This document shows positions 44,827 to 56,225 of a stretch of 64,000 nt of DNA, piece by piece; within the stretch, counting starts at the first letter, position 1; every line of letters starts with the position of its first letter. Made by a program: the position numbers and the translations under genes. The stretch comes from Dastarcus helophoroides (lineage: Eukaryota; Arthropoda; Insecta; Coleoptera; Bothrideridae): NCBI GenBank assembly GCA_028583605.1, contig CM053336.1, positions 21,809,004 to 21,873,003 on the forward strand. Direction: 5' to 3'. The notes beneath the pieces were generated by a model that worked only from the letters and a program-made list of their open reading frames with translations, had not been told where the DNA came from and searched no databases.

Positions 44827-44906
44827 GCCGCGATAACGAAACAAATGGCAGATAAGCGTTCCAGAAATTTCGGGAACGATAAGCCTTATCTGCCAAAAAG
44901 TTCTAG
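44827..44906 (+). repeat. 3' LTR fragment
   Basis: 80 bp (ggccgcgataacgaaacaaa .. aagttctagaag) matching the 5' LTR interior at about 42373-42452 with a few changes. Both LTR ends are missing. Confidence 0.85.
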
Positions 44907-45640
44907 AAGCACCAGCCTCAGATGTTATATGCTCTATAACTTGATTATCAGGGACATTTATTGTACATTTCCTTCCTTGAACTCTACTCTGTCTTCTTGC
45001 AGCAATTTTCCATAGTAATCTTTCCATTTGTGAAGTGATATAAGATGTAGATTTAACCTATTATTTTTATTTGATCTAAAGTTTTTTATTATTTTTCAAG
45101 CTTCTCTCGACTTTATGCTACCCAGGTAGTTATTAATTTGTTTGCACTTTTTTTTCCAAGTTTCATTTTTTGCTTTAATGGTGTCGTTTTTTACTTCCCT
45201 ACTTATTCTTGTATAGTACTTTCGATCTTCCGGGTTGTATATTCCCAACCATTTTTGATAGACCCTCTTCTTTTCCTTAATTTTCATTTCTATCTTGTTA
45301 TTTTACCAGTATGTTTTGTTTTTGCAAATTTTCTTCTCTACATTTCCCAAACTTTTATATGCGGCTTTATGTATTGTTTTTACTATATTTGTGTACATTT
45401 TTGTAGTTGTGGTTACCTCACCATGCCTTAGTTTCTAACTTATTAGTCTTATTTTGTATAAGAATAAAACCGATGTATTTTGGAGGAAGTGTAACTTGTA
45501 TCTAAGAAACTTTTCTTCTTTCGTTTTGTCTTTATTTGTACATTCTTGAATCTTAGACTTTGGTTTACTAAATGAAAATTTTACCTTTCGGTATGATATC
45601 GAAAAATCCTTCAGTTTTTTCACGAGAAAATAATGTTGGA
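44907..45640 (-). pseudogene. RTE-like LINE D, EN-RT linker part left of gypsy insertion
   Basis: Minus strand from 45640: LKDFSISYRKVKFSFSKPKS, YKLHFLQNTSVLFLYK, LRHGEVTTTTKMYTNIVKTI, HKAAYKSLGNVEKKICKNKT, KEKKRVYQKWLGIYNPEDRK, EVKNDTIKAKNETWKKKCKQ, WKDYYGKLLQEDR. This is the linker between endonuclease and RT in RTE-like LINEs. Continues, after a missing segment, at 42279 downward. Confidence 0.7.
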
Positions 45641-46065
45641 GGCCATAAATGGTGATATTAATCCTGTATTAATTCAGGTTCCAGGTGGGAAATAATAACG
45701 TTCCTTTTCACATAATTTTATTATTTTGTATGCTAGGTCTGTTGCGATTCCACCACTGCCACCTACAAATAATACCATGCCAAACAAACACATGATTCGA
45801 GCCACTATCTCAAAAAGTTACGACATTTGTAAACAAGGTTACTTCCAAATTACCATCAAAGTGTTCAATAGATGCAAGGCCAGGAGAGTTGAATGAGACA
45901 AAACATTTGACAACTACTCAGCTTCAACGCGTAGTTTTATTAAGCCAACTGAAAACAACTCGTCTTCGGCAGTAATATTTTGCGGCCAAACTCAAGAAGT
46001 TGACAGATGAACAATCTAACGGGTATTTAATTGACATTGTTGACAATAAATCATACTGTAATCTT
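45641..46065 (+). pseudogene. Possible Myb/SANT-like partner protein of Harbinger, C-terminus
   Basis: From about 45815 to 46065 one frame reads KVTTFVNKVTSKLPSKCSID, ELNETKHLTTTQLQRVVLLS, QLKTTRLRQ then a stop, then YFAAKLKKLTDEQSNGYL. A QLQRLVLLxQLKxxRLxxxxY helix is seen at the end of DNA-binding partner proteins in PIF/Harbinger elements as I recall them, and the frame faces the Harbinger transposase in convergent orientation, as expected. The Myb domain itself is not seen, so the call is tentative. Confidence 0.4.
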
Positions 46066-46141
46066 TAAGAATTAAATCATATCCCTATGTTGTGAATGAT
46101 TTTTACTTTCGAAAAATTACAATTATTTGACTAGATCAAAA

Positions 46142-47138
46142 CTAAATAATGTTATTATAAATGAGATGGGCTAATTCTTCCCGCCCTTTTTTTCCTTGTG
46201 TGCGCAAGACCTCTTCGCCTGCTTCTTTTAAATAATGTGGCACATTCTCCAATTCCTGATCTTTATTTTCAAGATCTGCGTCTCCTAGATACTTGGCAAT
46301 ATTATGTAACACAGCACATGCTATTATGACTTTTGGAATAGTAGTTTGCTTTACTCTGCACTCATATTTCAGAATAGGAAATCTCCGTTTCAGTTGCCCG
46401 AATGTATGTTCAATTACAACTCGCTCAGATGTAAACAGTCTATTAAAAAATTTCTGATATTCCTCCTCGGGGTTGATATAGGGAGTCATCAGAAATGGCA
46501 TTATTCCGTACCCTCTGTCTCCCAAGAGAACTGTATCTATTGTCTTTTTCATGACTTTACACACTGCCGAATTTTCCCATATACGAGAATCATGAACTGA
46601 CCCAGGCCATCTTGCATCTATAATAGTTATAACACAGTCTGGGTCGCATGCAACCGGGACATTCAAATTAGTAAAACCTTTTCTGTTTACATATTCCTCT
46701 GCAAATTAAAATTAAACTGGCTTTTTAATACGAACATGGGTAGAGACAACAACCACTATGGCCGTTGGAAAACGAAATTTACTCAACCTTTTTTCTTTGG
46801 CCACTATAATTTCATTTTCTGTTCTTGGAAACCGAATCCATTGAGGAGCGTTTTCTACAACATCTTCTTATACTTCGTGAAATATTCTAAATACCGTAGG
46901 TTGAATGCATCCCAATTCTTCAGCAATTTCACTTTGAAATCCAGGGTTTACACAATAACGCAAGAATATTTTTATTTTATGCATGTTGGACGAGTTTTTT
47001 GATTATCTCCCAGAATGTGGTCCACTAACCTTCAAAAGAGACCTCTTTAAATCTAAATAAAGTTTTAAAATCTGATTGACGAGGCATAGTTCCTGGTTTA
47101 TAATATTTTCTTGCACGTAAATTTACCACGTCAGCCAT
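46142..47138 (-). pseudogene. PIF/Harbinger transposase (HARBI1-like)
   Basis: Minus strand. ATG at 47138 starts MADVVNLRARKYYKP; then a one-base loss near 47030, NMHKIKIFLRYCVNPGFQSE and IAEELGCIQPTVFRIFHEV (helix-turn-helix), FPTAIVVVVSTHVRIKKP (position of the GxIDGTHI box, here lacking the D), EEYVNRKGFTNLNV, then DARWPGSVHDSRIWENS, TVLLGDRGYGIMPFLMTPY and SERVVIEHTFGQLKRRFPIL with the remaining acidic residues. The last 174 codons are open. Loss of the first catalytic D and upstream lesions make it inactive. Flanking 47139-47429 is AT-rich noncoding sequence; TIRs were not identified. Confidence 0.85.
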
Positions 47139-47429
47139 TGCAAGCACTTAATTACGACCATAAACTCAGACTGACTAACCTTTACATAAATAATAAACAA
47201 ATAACTTGAATATAGGCATATAAGTAAAGAAAAAAGTTAGTTTTGGTGAAGCAAATCCTTTAGTTTCAAAAGTAAAAGCCTTTTTTTATTAATACTAAAA
47301 AAGTAAAACCTACTACTTTGAAGCAACACCTTCAAGGGTAAAACAAAACCTTTTGCTTTACTTTTTTATGCATAACATCTGAAGTTTTTCCTTTTTTTGC
47401 CAAATAAAAGCTAGTACTTTTTTTTATAA

Positions 47430-49560
47430 ATACGGCCTAATCCCTTTCTCTTACTGGCTGCAACTACCTTGTCCAAAATACTTTAAAGATGCTCCAATGT
47501 TTCCGCCATCAGAAAAGTGTCGTCTGCGTATCTGATATTGTTGACTGGCTTGCTGTAAATTTTAAATCCCCCTTTGATTCCAATCTTCTGATCTTCTAAG
47601 GCTGTTTCATTATCTCCTCTAAATACAGATTAAGGAGCAAGCGTGATAGCAAGCATCCCTGTCTTACGCCCCTTTTAATTTGGATTTCATTTGCTGTGGT
47701 GTTACCTCAACACGCATTACTGCTCTCTGATCACCATAAAGGTTGGTTATTATACAAATATCCCGACTATCCAATTGTTTTTCCATTAAAATCACTACAA
47801 GTTGGTCGTGTTTACCTTTGTCAAAAGCCTTATTATAATCCGCAAAACAGGTATAAATGTCCTGGTTTATATCGAGTCATTTTTAGGCTAAAATATTGAA
47901 GGCAAATAATACTTTACGAGTTTCAAAGCCATTTCGAAATCCAAACTTTGTTTTTCCTATCTCGGTTTTGAATTTTCTTTTTATTCTGTTATGAATTATC
48001 ATGAGAAACACTTTTAAGGTATGGCTCATCAAGCTGATTGTGCGATGTTATCATTGCATTGCTTTGCACCTATCTTCTTGGGGAGAGTAACAAACGTGGA
48101 AACCAGCCAGTTTTCCGGGATGACACCGCGCTTATATATTCCATTGAATAATTTCACCAGTAAATAAATTTAGTCCTCCTGTATCAGTTTTAAGATCTCT
48201 GTTGGTAATTCAGCTGGACCAGGTAACTTTCTATTTTTTGATAACTTGATGACTTGAATCACTTCTTCTTTTGGTATGTCTGGACCTGTTTCCTGTTGCA
48301 TATTGTCAAAGTAGGCAATTTGTTTTTCATCTTTAACAGTTTTTCTATGCACTTTCTTCATTTCTCTAGGTTTTCCTTTAATTCGGTGGTAATATTTTCA
48401 TGTTGGTCCATTAGTATATTTTCCTGTTTTCTGTGTTTGCTCTTTGTCTTTTTTTAAATCTTTCTAAGGAGGTTAAAGGAGTTATACTTGGCCTCCAGAT
48501 TTTTTATTTCAACGCATTTGTTTTTAATCCACTTCCTTTTAGCCTTGCGAATTTTATTCTTAATCTTAATGTTGACTTGTTTGTACAGTTGCTTATTTTT
48601 ACACTTAATTGCCCTTCGTGTATCCATAAGTGATAGAATTTCATCCCTCATCCAATCCTGTTGTTTATGGGGCTGTTCCTTTTGTAGGATACCTCTGGCA
48701 GGTTTTATTAGGACTTTCTGGACTGCGGTCCAATGTTTGTCGACATCGAGTTCTTTTTTATCCTGTTCTTTCGTGATTTTTCTCAGATTTGATTGTAGAA
48801 TTCCTTCTAATTGCTGTCTAACTGTTTGTATAAAAAATTAACATAGACATTTTTGTATTGGTTTTTGTATTTTCTTGAGCTTTACTCCGAATTGGGCAAC
48901 TACTGGATTGTGATATGACCCAATATCTGCTCCGGGATATATTTTGACTGATTTGATTGTGTTTTTGTATCTGTCATTTATAATTATTTAGTCTATTTGA
49001 TTTCCTATGACGATGTCTTTGGCGTCTCCATGTGCCTTTTAAATGTACAATTGTCTCTTTAGTAGTTTGTTAAATGTGTTCTTTACTATGTAATCGTGTT
49101 CTCTCGTTCCTTTGACCAAGACCATAGTCTCCAGCCCATTTTCCAGCTTTTTTTTTGATTTTTGCATTCCAGTCGCCGCTGATTATTGTGATATCCCTGG
49201 TTTTCAATTTTTTCCAGGTTAGTTCAATCGTTTCGTGAAACTTTTTTATATCGTCTTCACCATTTTTGGCAGTAGTAGTATATACGTAAGTTTAACTTTC
49301 CTACGTTGCTTAAGAGTTGCAGAGCCACAACTCTGTCTGACACAGGAAAAAAATTAATAACGATCTTTTTATTGTCGATCATTATCGCCATTCCTCGACT
49401 ATGATGATTATCATTTTTGCCCGAGTAATAGATTACACCATTCGGGGTGATACATTCTCCTGAATCTGTCCATCTGGCCTCACTAATTCCCATAATATCA
49501 ACTCCCAATCGACTCATCTCTTGACTTGCATTGTGCAATTTTCCAACTTGAAACAAATGG
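47430..49560 (-). pseudogene. RTE-like LINE E (EN to RT)
   Basis: Minus strand from 49560: FQVGKLHNASQEMSRLGVDI, MGISEARWTDSG (endonuclease, catalytic E in SEARW), YYSGKNDNHHSRGMAIMID; then a heavily decayed linker; DIPKEEVIQVIKLSKNRKLP, GPAELPTEILKLI, NWLVSTFVTLPKKIGAKQCN (RT), TKFGFRNGFETRKVLFAFN (motif 2), DYNKAFDKV-type motif A near 47830, and a remnant of the YADD region near 47525. 5' truncated inside EN; 3' end near 47430. Many stops. It has the same general plan as LINE D but different sequence. Confidence 0.75.
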
Positions 49561-49644
49561 GCCAGATATTATCGAAAAGGTGCAATGTTGCACATTTTCA
49601 ACTGTATCTTTAAAATGATTGAACTGAAAACGGTGACATTGGCC

Positions 49645-50063
49645 GACCCGGCTTGCTGGATGCACGCGGCATCACCTTCATAGATTATTTGGAAAAAAAC
49701 GTCGTTATTGCACATGTGTTGAGCGAGGAAATCAAAGAAAAACGTCCATATTTGAAGAGGAAGCACATCCTCTCGCATCAGGACGATAAGCTTATGCACA
49801 CTTGTGCTATTTCGATGGCTAAAATTATGGAATTAAATATTAAACTGTTTCAACATTCACCATATTCACCAGATTTGACCCCAACTGACTTTTTCCTGTT
49901 TCCAAATTTGAAAAAATGGTTTGGAGGACGACGGTTTACTTCCAACGAGGAGATCATTGCGCACACGAATGATTACTTTGAAGAACTTTCGAAATCCTAC
50001 TTCTTGGGCGGTAAATTTGGAAAAACGTTTAAAGAAATGTATAGAGATAAAAAAAGGTTATGA
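49645..50063 (+). pseudogene. mariner-type transposase fragment (different family)
   Basis: Open frame reading LDARGITFIDYLEK, VLSEEIKEKRPYLKRKHILS, then HQDDKLMHTCAISMAK (second D box, normally HQDNAPxH) and HSPYSPDLTPTDFFLFPNLK (third D, DD34D spacing) and KKWFGGRRFTSNEEIIAHTN, EELSKSYFLGG. It is the catalytic C-terminal half; the N-terminal HTH domains are missing. Sequence and motif details differ from the two mariner copies at 28-33 kb, so it is a separate lineage. Starts close to the truncated end of LINE E. Confidence 0.85.
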
Positions 50064-50662
50064 TGTCAAATAAAAAAAATTACGAAAGAAAATTTATTTT
50101 CTATCTTTTTATAAGAATTTATTAACGGCCCTCGTCTTTATGTTCAGTTAGATGTGACTTATTGCGCGAGCCATGTATTTCGCCAGCTGAACAGGCATTA
50201 TCAATTTAAATTAATGTGAAACAGTCACATCATCAATTTAGGAAAGAAAAATAAATCATAAAATTCCCCATGTACGATCAGTATACGGCTACAATATTAA
50301 AAAAGTCCCCTTGCTATCGAGATGAATGGAGCAACTAGATAACAAATAGACTTACGTGGGATATTGGATGCATTGTATTGGTATAGAAGTTAGATTAGGG
50401 TCGTGACATGACCATTACCAAACACAATGGCGCTCCGTGTGTGGCAAGACCTAAATTCACATACGGAAAATCTCCTTCTGTATTAACATGACTCTTCCTT
50501 TGTGCGATAAATTAGCCAGACTACCTGAAGTCATTTTATCCGCATGATTGTATAAATCAGTGTATTTTACGCTTTTGTGCAAATAATAGATACAGCAGTA
50601 TTTGCTGTGTATGAATTTAGGCTCAGTAGATTTATTTTAAACTAGCTGATAGTCGCTCGTTC
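50064..50662. other. No recognised feature
   Basis: AT-rich. May contain the 3' noncoding part of the mariner fragment, but no TIR was recognised. Confidence 0.45.
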
Positions 50663-50670
50663 ATCTACAT

Positions 50671-50960
50671 CATTGTTTTCCAAAATTTCGACATCTGTGT
50701 ACCCTTTCCATAATTGTTCGTAATGTTGAGTACCTCTCGTTAAAATATTGTATCCTAACTAATATATGAGGAAGTGTGCCTGTCTGTTGGTCTACTGAAC
50801 TTAATTTAAACAAAACAACATTTTGCAAAATGCACGAACTCTTTAAAGCTATGCAAGCTGATTAAGTGGGTTTTGTTATATTTACTCAAACAATTAATTT
50901 TTAATTTTTAAGTCATCTGATGCCGCCTGGCGCAACGCGTACCACACTTTGGGAACACTT
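50671..50960. mobile_element. hAT-type MITE, copy 2
   Basis: Similar over its length to 19237-19544 (ATCTGTGTAC, TTCATAATT, GAGGAAGTGTG, CCACACTTTGGGAACACT). Flanked by perfect 8-bp repeats ATCTACAT at 50663-50670 and 50961-50968. Confidence 0.8.
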
Positions 50961-50968
50961 ATCTACAT

Positions 50969-51461
50969 GAAAGAAGAGAAAGGATTATTTGGTTACCTAT
51001 TTGAAAATTTTGTCACAATGTCGATTTTTTTTCGTTTCGACACCAAAAATTTCAACTTTTTTTCGAAATTTTGAATTAATTTTGAAACTTTTTACTTTTT
51101 TAAATTTTTAAGTTTTTTAAAATTTTAGTTTCCTTTACATTCTGACTCAATTGGACATATTTTGATTTTTTAAACCTATAATTTTGGTCATTTTCAGAAA
51201 ATCTGTTTTGAAAATTTTCTTTTCAATATTTTAAATTTTTTTGAATATATTGATTTACCAAGAAGTTTTGAAGTTTTTGGAAAATCTTGACTTTTTTAAA
51301 AATCTGACTGTTTTAAAATTCGATTTTTGTTAGACAGTTTCGACTTTTGAAACCACTACTTTCCTTAAGTGTTTGATTTTTTTTAATCCGATATATTTTA
51401 TAATTTCAGCTTCTTCTCAAAATTTCCCCAAAAATTCAAACCTGTCATTGTTTAAGAAAGG
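50969..51461. repeat. Degenerate T-rich block
   Basis: Short AAATTTCGAC-type units (tttcgaaattttgaatta, cgacttttgaaacc); no gene. Confidence 0.55.
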
Positions 51462-51556
51462 GGTTTATCGCCATCTCCCCTTACTTTCGCATCCTACTCG
51501 CGGTGAAGGCATTATGGGGTTGCTCTTTGCGAGTGGATTGAACTTAAAAAAAAAAA
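51462..51556 (+). pseudogene. CR1-like LINE 3'-end fragment
   Basis: gggtttatcgccatctcccc .. actcgcggtgaaggcattat .. ctttgcgagtggattgaac followed by poly(A). It is the plus-strand counterpart of the 3' UTR at 35940-35862 (minus strand). Only the last about 95 bp are present. Confidence 0.75.
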
Positions 51557-51650
51557 TGTTTCCTTGAATTTTTGTCTTCAAATATGGGCGTTATCTTCAA
51601 CATCTCGTTTTTAGGATCAAAATTAAAAATAAACATTAAAAATCCCTTAA

Positions 51651-51802
51651 TTTTGGTGGAACGGACTGGTCCTTGGCTATCTTCAAAAATTGAAATACTC
51701 TCTGCAGATGATAGCTTGGGTATCGAAATGCGTTGGAGCAACCTTTGTCGTGTTTTTTAATCTTTCTTGGTTTCAGGAGACAAGATTTGTATTTCAACTT
51801 TT
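51651..51802. repeat. Hammerhead-type foldback repeat, copy 9
   Basis: Short minus-strand arm (ttttggtggaacggactgg .. tgaaatac) joined to a plus-strand arm from ctctgcagatgatagcttgg to acaagatttgtatttcaac. The core has changes in the CTGAAGA box (CTGCAGA), stem II and stem III. Confidence 0.85.
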
Positions 51803-52214
51803 TATTAGAAATCCCTTTTTGGATTTTCACCGAAAAAATATCGACATTTCTAAAAAAATCCCAAACGTTCTCTTTATATGTTGAGATTTAAATTTTTCTT
51901 CTAAAACCTTAGAATTCAATATCCTAATTTTGGAGTTGAAATTTCCTCTGCTTCTTAAAACTTCAGTAAATATTTGAAGTTGAGAAAGAACGTTTGATTT
52001 TGGTAAATTAAAAATATTATATTTTCAGTTTGTGAGTTGAAAATTTTGAATATAAAGTTGAAATTTCATAATGTCTAAAAAAAAAATGTTTGTCAACATT
52101 TCGATTTAAATATCGAAAGTGACAAATTAAAACCAAAATTTTGAGTTTAAAACTTGGATTTTCAGAATTTAAAAAAATAATTTCTAAAAAAGACAAAATA
52201 TTCACGGCAAAAAT
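51803..52214. repeat. Degenerate block, turning A-rich
   Basis: T-rich units to about 51960, then A-rich units (gaaatttcataatgtc, aaaaacaatttc-like) to 52214. No gene. Confidence 0.5.
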
Positions 52215-52480
52215 TTGAATAAATTTTTGTGGAAACACATTGATCAACGATTTCAATGCTTATAGGCAACTTGAAATACAATCTTGTGTAATATACTTTA
52301 AATAAAAATCACCTATCCGATTTAATGCCGATTTTTAATAACTTAGAGGCCAATTTAAAAAAAAAATATTTAGTGCTCACCTACGTATTACGGGGAACAC
52401 TTGTATAACATGTTGTGTTCCTAGGATCGCTCGTTTAGGCTCTGCATTGCCTGTCAGTCAGTCTTTAGAGATTTATTAAA
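52215..52480. repeat. Dispersed repeat C, copy 2
   Basis: Ordered similarity to 31303-31602 (see there). As in copy 1 it follows directly on a T-rich then A-rich degenerate block. Confidence 0.75.
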
Positions 52481-53010
52481 TAGAAGAAATTTGGAACATG
52501 TCAGATAACATTGACTTATTTAGGTGTAAGTCAAGTTGCGTATATCAAACTTTACTTTAGTTAAAGGGTATATCAGCAAAATACATACAGCACCAATATT
52601 AGGGCGTCGTATTTTTTTTTAATCGATGTTAAATAATTACCAATTAAAATTATAGAAAATTTAACAAGTACTGTGGAGCTTTGGAGTCTTACAACAATTT
52701 AGACTTCAAACAGTTCAAGAAATCTCACAATAATATTAAAAAAACTTAATAGAGAAACGTATTGGACATTTTGAAGTCTTAAAAGATCTAAATTGTACAG
52801 AAAATGCATCCAAAATGTCAAATCAGTAAATCTTTATCCCTTCAGCTCAAAGAAATTCGTCTGGAATTCTTAAAGTCTTAGACAAAGTAGTTTCTACTTC
52901 TGAATTTTAAGGAAATTTACCAACAGTTTTAATTTATTAAGAAACTGAAAACTGAACTTCAATAAATGAAAAAGAATAATCTAAAGGGTCAACTTTTGAA
53001 AAGAATCATA
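52481..53010. other. No recognised feature
   Basis: AT-rich with loosely repeated CTTAAAA/GTCTTA words; nothing supported. Confidence 0.5.
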
Positions 53011-53338
53011 TTGTAATAAAATGTAGTTATAAAATTTAGTAAGGAATTTTCTACAAAAATTTGATAATGGGAAGCGGCCGCGATAATGAATTATACGGCA
53101 GATATGTAGTCTAGATGTTTCCTTAAGCGATAAATCTTATCTGTAAGTCCGTTCTAGGAACGGCACCTATAAATATACGCGGTCGTTTTTCCCTCAGTTA
53201 GTTAGTTAATTAAACAGTGTTAGTGAATTAATTAGTCACTTTGTCAGTGAGTGAATTATAATTGTAGTGTTCCGGAATCAGTTTGGAAATAAAGTGGTTA
53301 CAACTCAGGAAGTATTAATTTTCGCAAACGCTCAACAA
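53011..53338 (+). repeat. Diverged solo LTR of the gypsy-type family
   Basis: Shares GGGAAGCGGCCGCGATAA, a CGGCAGAT/ATCTTATCTG pair, TATAAATATACGCGGTCGTT, TTTTCCCTCAGTTAGTTAGT and GGAAATAAAGTGG with the LTR at 42280-42649, in the same order. Start TGTAATA and end CTCAACA are proposed by alignment. Confidence 0.65.
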
Positions 53339-53374
53339 TATTAAGCTAAATTATCCCAAACTCAATTATGAACC

Positions 53375-56225
53375 TTTTTTTATTACTCCTAGAGAGATCA
53401 GCAATCTCCCCAATAGGTAATAAGCATATGGTATGTGGCGAAAGAGAAGAGGAGGACATATAGAGCATCACTCTAGTGAGTGATCTCTTTTAAATATTCC
53501 TAAATCATAATCCATAAACCATTCCGATCAAGTAATAAAAGTTAAAAATTAAAAACCTCGATCTCTACATTTATCTGGGCAGGGAGTTCAGATGGGATGG
53601 CAACAGTGATTTTAGGCTACTGCACTTTATTGGGACTGCGATCATTTAATTGGTTGGCAAACATATTAGTGTGCAAATACATCAGTTTGTTGTACCGAAC
53701 ACTGATTTGGTGGATAGTTTCTTTGATGGGTTTGAAGGGGATGTCGTGTAGAATCTCATTGAAGATGTAGTAAGTTGCGTTGATGACGGCTCTTAAAACT
53801 TTGTTTTGAATGGGGTATTGGTATGTTAGATCTACTGGCAGTGCCCCATAATCGAAGTCCATACATGTTTTAATATGGCATTGTATAGCAATATCTTATT
53901 GTCCAAAGACAAGGATCTACCACCAATTGGTACCAGTTTAAGATACAGTTGTTTTCCTTTGGTAAATATATGTTTTTTTTTTTTCAGGTAAGACGTCGAT
54001 TCAGGTGCATATTAAGGTATTTCGCGGCTTGTGGACGTTGGCAGTTGTTTATTCCCAAAGATGGATATGTTCGTCTACGTAAAGTAAATGTTACCTGAGT
54101 GGATTTGTTTTCGTTGTCCTTGATTCGCCATGTTTTCAGTCAGTTCTGGATTTTGTATAATTTATGTTGCAGGTTTCTGGAAGCATAGGATGGATCAGTA
54201 CGTGATACCAATATAGCAGTATTAATAGCATACGTGGCAGCAGTGGTGGTTCTTGTTGATGGTAGCTCTGCCGTATACAAAAGATATAATACAGGACTGC
54301 AAATTGAGCCCTGACAGATGCCAGGATATATGAGGTGTAAATCTAAATATTCGTTGCTTTGTTTCACAAGGCAATACTTGTCTGTTATATACGATTTGAG
54401 CAGTTGATAATGAGCATGATGAAGGAGCTTTTTTAGTTTTACTTGCTACACTTTGTCGAAACTATGTCTTATGTCCAGGAATGCGATATAATATCTGTTG
54501 GCCTTTAAAAATTGAAATTAACCATTAATTAAACATGTCCTATTGTTCCATGTTTGTTTCTGAATCCAAATTGTCGATCTGGGCTGGGATAATTTTTCTG
54601 CCTTCTATTATTACATGGAGTTTTTTGAGGTACAATTTCTTAAATACTTTTGAAAGCATTGATAGCAGACTTATGAATCTGCACCAAGAAACGTCTTCTG
54701 GCTTTTTTCGAGACTTAGGGATCATAATAATTTCAGCAAATTTCCAAACGCTGGGAAATTAATTTGATCTTAATATTGCATTAAATATGAAAGTTATATT
54801 TGTTTGCAACACTTCTTGGACAATTCTAACAGTATTTTACCGGAAACAAGATCAAGCCTATAACCTTTTTATATTAATGTTTTTTGTGATGACTTGTTTT
54901 ATTTAATTGTACTTAAACTTAAATGGGGGCAGTTCCATTTGAAATGAGAGAGAATCGATTATCCCTTTTTCTACTTTAGTGGCGAGCTCTGAAGAGAAGG
55001 TCTGAAGACCCTTTTCTATGCGTTTGAGAAAGTTTAAGCTTTTCCTTTGTTTTGACCCAAATATTGCTCTCGTTCTTGATTGCGTCGTTGGTTTTTTTTT
55101 TCCTCCGTGTAGTTTCCCAGAGTGAATATTTTGTTGCTTCTATCAGATTGGTTAGGAAATTCTGAATACCATAATTCAATCCCAACTTTATTAAGTCGTT
55201 CACTTCTTGAGTTCCTTTTTTTGGTGCAACGGACTGGTCCTTGGTGATCTTCAAAAATTGAAAGACAAATCTTGTCAACTGAAACCAAGCAAGATTAAAA
55301 AACACAACAAAGGTTGCTCTAATGCGTTTCGATAGCCAAGCTATCATCTTCAGAGAGATACTGACACCTAATCCTAAAATTAGTATATAAGGGTTAATTT
55401 AAGGATTAGGTGTTAGTATCTCACTGAAGATGATAGCTTGGCTATCGAAACGCGTTAGAGCAACCTTTGTTGTGCTTTTTAATCTTGCTTAGTTTCAGGG
55501 GACAAGATTTATATTTCAACCTTAGTTTCTTTGCTTAACTTTTTTGCAGATCTTCAGCAGTTCTGACTTTCTGCCATTGCTTCCTTAGCAGCATTTTTTC
55601 TGCAATTTTTCTTATGACTGAGGGGAATATTTTACTCTTTACGTGAGGTATCTCAAGCAACATTGATTAGTATAATAAACGTTTATTAAATTAAAATTGC
55701 GTTTATTTTAACTTTAAAAAGCGTTTATATACCATTCAGTGTTGCTTGGGATGTCATAGCTAGAAGTGGCAGATCAAGCTGCCTCTTGTATAATCATCAT
55801 TAGGTTTCTCACCGCCGTTTCTATGTCCAGTTTTGTTTTTAATGGTTCTTCTAGCGATACTAATTTGTCTACAATTTCTCTAAATGTGTATTTCAATAAT
55901 TTTTGCCGCTATGAAAAGAGGGTTATAGGAGTGATATGATGTCAAGTCAAGATAAGTTTCTGGTTTGAATTTCTTTATATCAATTCCTTTGGTAATACAA
56001 AAGTCAATTATGTCAGGAGTTTTATTTATGTTAGTCGACCAGTACGTTGGTTTTCCAGTAGATATGCACACTGAAGATTGTTTGCTGTTATTACTTTGTT
56101 TAGTTTTCTACATTTTAAAGTTGTTAATTTTGAACCTCACGATGGATGTTTTGCATTATAATCCCCACCCACAAAAAGTTATAAGCAAAATAATCCACAA
56201 AATACATCTAGAGTCTTACACATCT
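53375..56225 (-). pseudogene. Jockey-type LINE copy C, carrying a foldback insertion
   Basis: Minus strand from 56225: GGDYNAKHPS then a TGA where W is expected and GSKLTT (endonuclease), STGKPTYWSTNINKTPDIID, FCITKGIDIKKF, KPETYLDLTSYHS (SDHS motif decayed); linker IRKIAEKMLLRKQWQKVRTA; foldback insertion 55520-55218; FLTNLIEATKYSLWETTRRK; then RT: MIPKSRKKPEDVSWCRFISL, LSKVFKKLYLKKLHVIIEGR, then IYPGICQGSICSPVLYLLY, TYAINTAILVSRTDPSYASR (catalytic box YADD replaced by YAIN), NLQHKLYKIQNxLKTWRIK and C-terminal LHDIPFKPIKETIHQISVRY. A poly(A)-like end lies at about 53378. Inactive. Confidence 0.8.
55218..55520. repeat. Hammerhead-type foldback repeat, copy 10 (complete, inside LINE C)
   Basis: Both arms nearly full length: left ttttggtgcaacggactgg on the minus strand to the core, right core to acaagatttatatttcaac. 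The two cores are separated by a hairpin (actgacacctaatcct at 55360 against aggattaggtgttagt at 55402). It interrupts the EN-RT linker of LINE C, so it is an insertion younger than that LINE. Confidence 0.9.

Larger units (their letters stand above)
42280..44906 (+). mobile_element. Ty3/gypsy-type LTR retrotransposon, deleted
   Basis: 5' LTR (42280-42649), primer-binding site, gag, protease, then a deletion that removes RT, RNase H and integrase and joins at 44827 to the middle of a 3' LTR fragment (44827-44906). It interrupts RTE-like LINE D. Solo LTRs of the same family lie at 60343-60693 and, more diverged, at 53011-53338. Non-autonomous, but gag is open. Confidence 0.85.

Noticed and set aside
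47280..47420. Possible CRISPR-like or tandem array of AAAGTAAAA-type words
   Set aside because: Spacing irregular and sequence is low-complexity; arrays of spacers are not present and the genome is eukaryotic.
50064..50250. 3' TIR of the mariner fragment at 49645-50063
   Set aside because: No inverted partner exists in the window because the 5' half is missing, and no known terminus was recognised.
54976..55347. 123-codon minus-strand frame joining AWLSKRIRATFVVFFNLAWF to a LINE segment
   Set aside because: First part is the foldback repeat read through, second part is Jockey linker; an accidental fusion.
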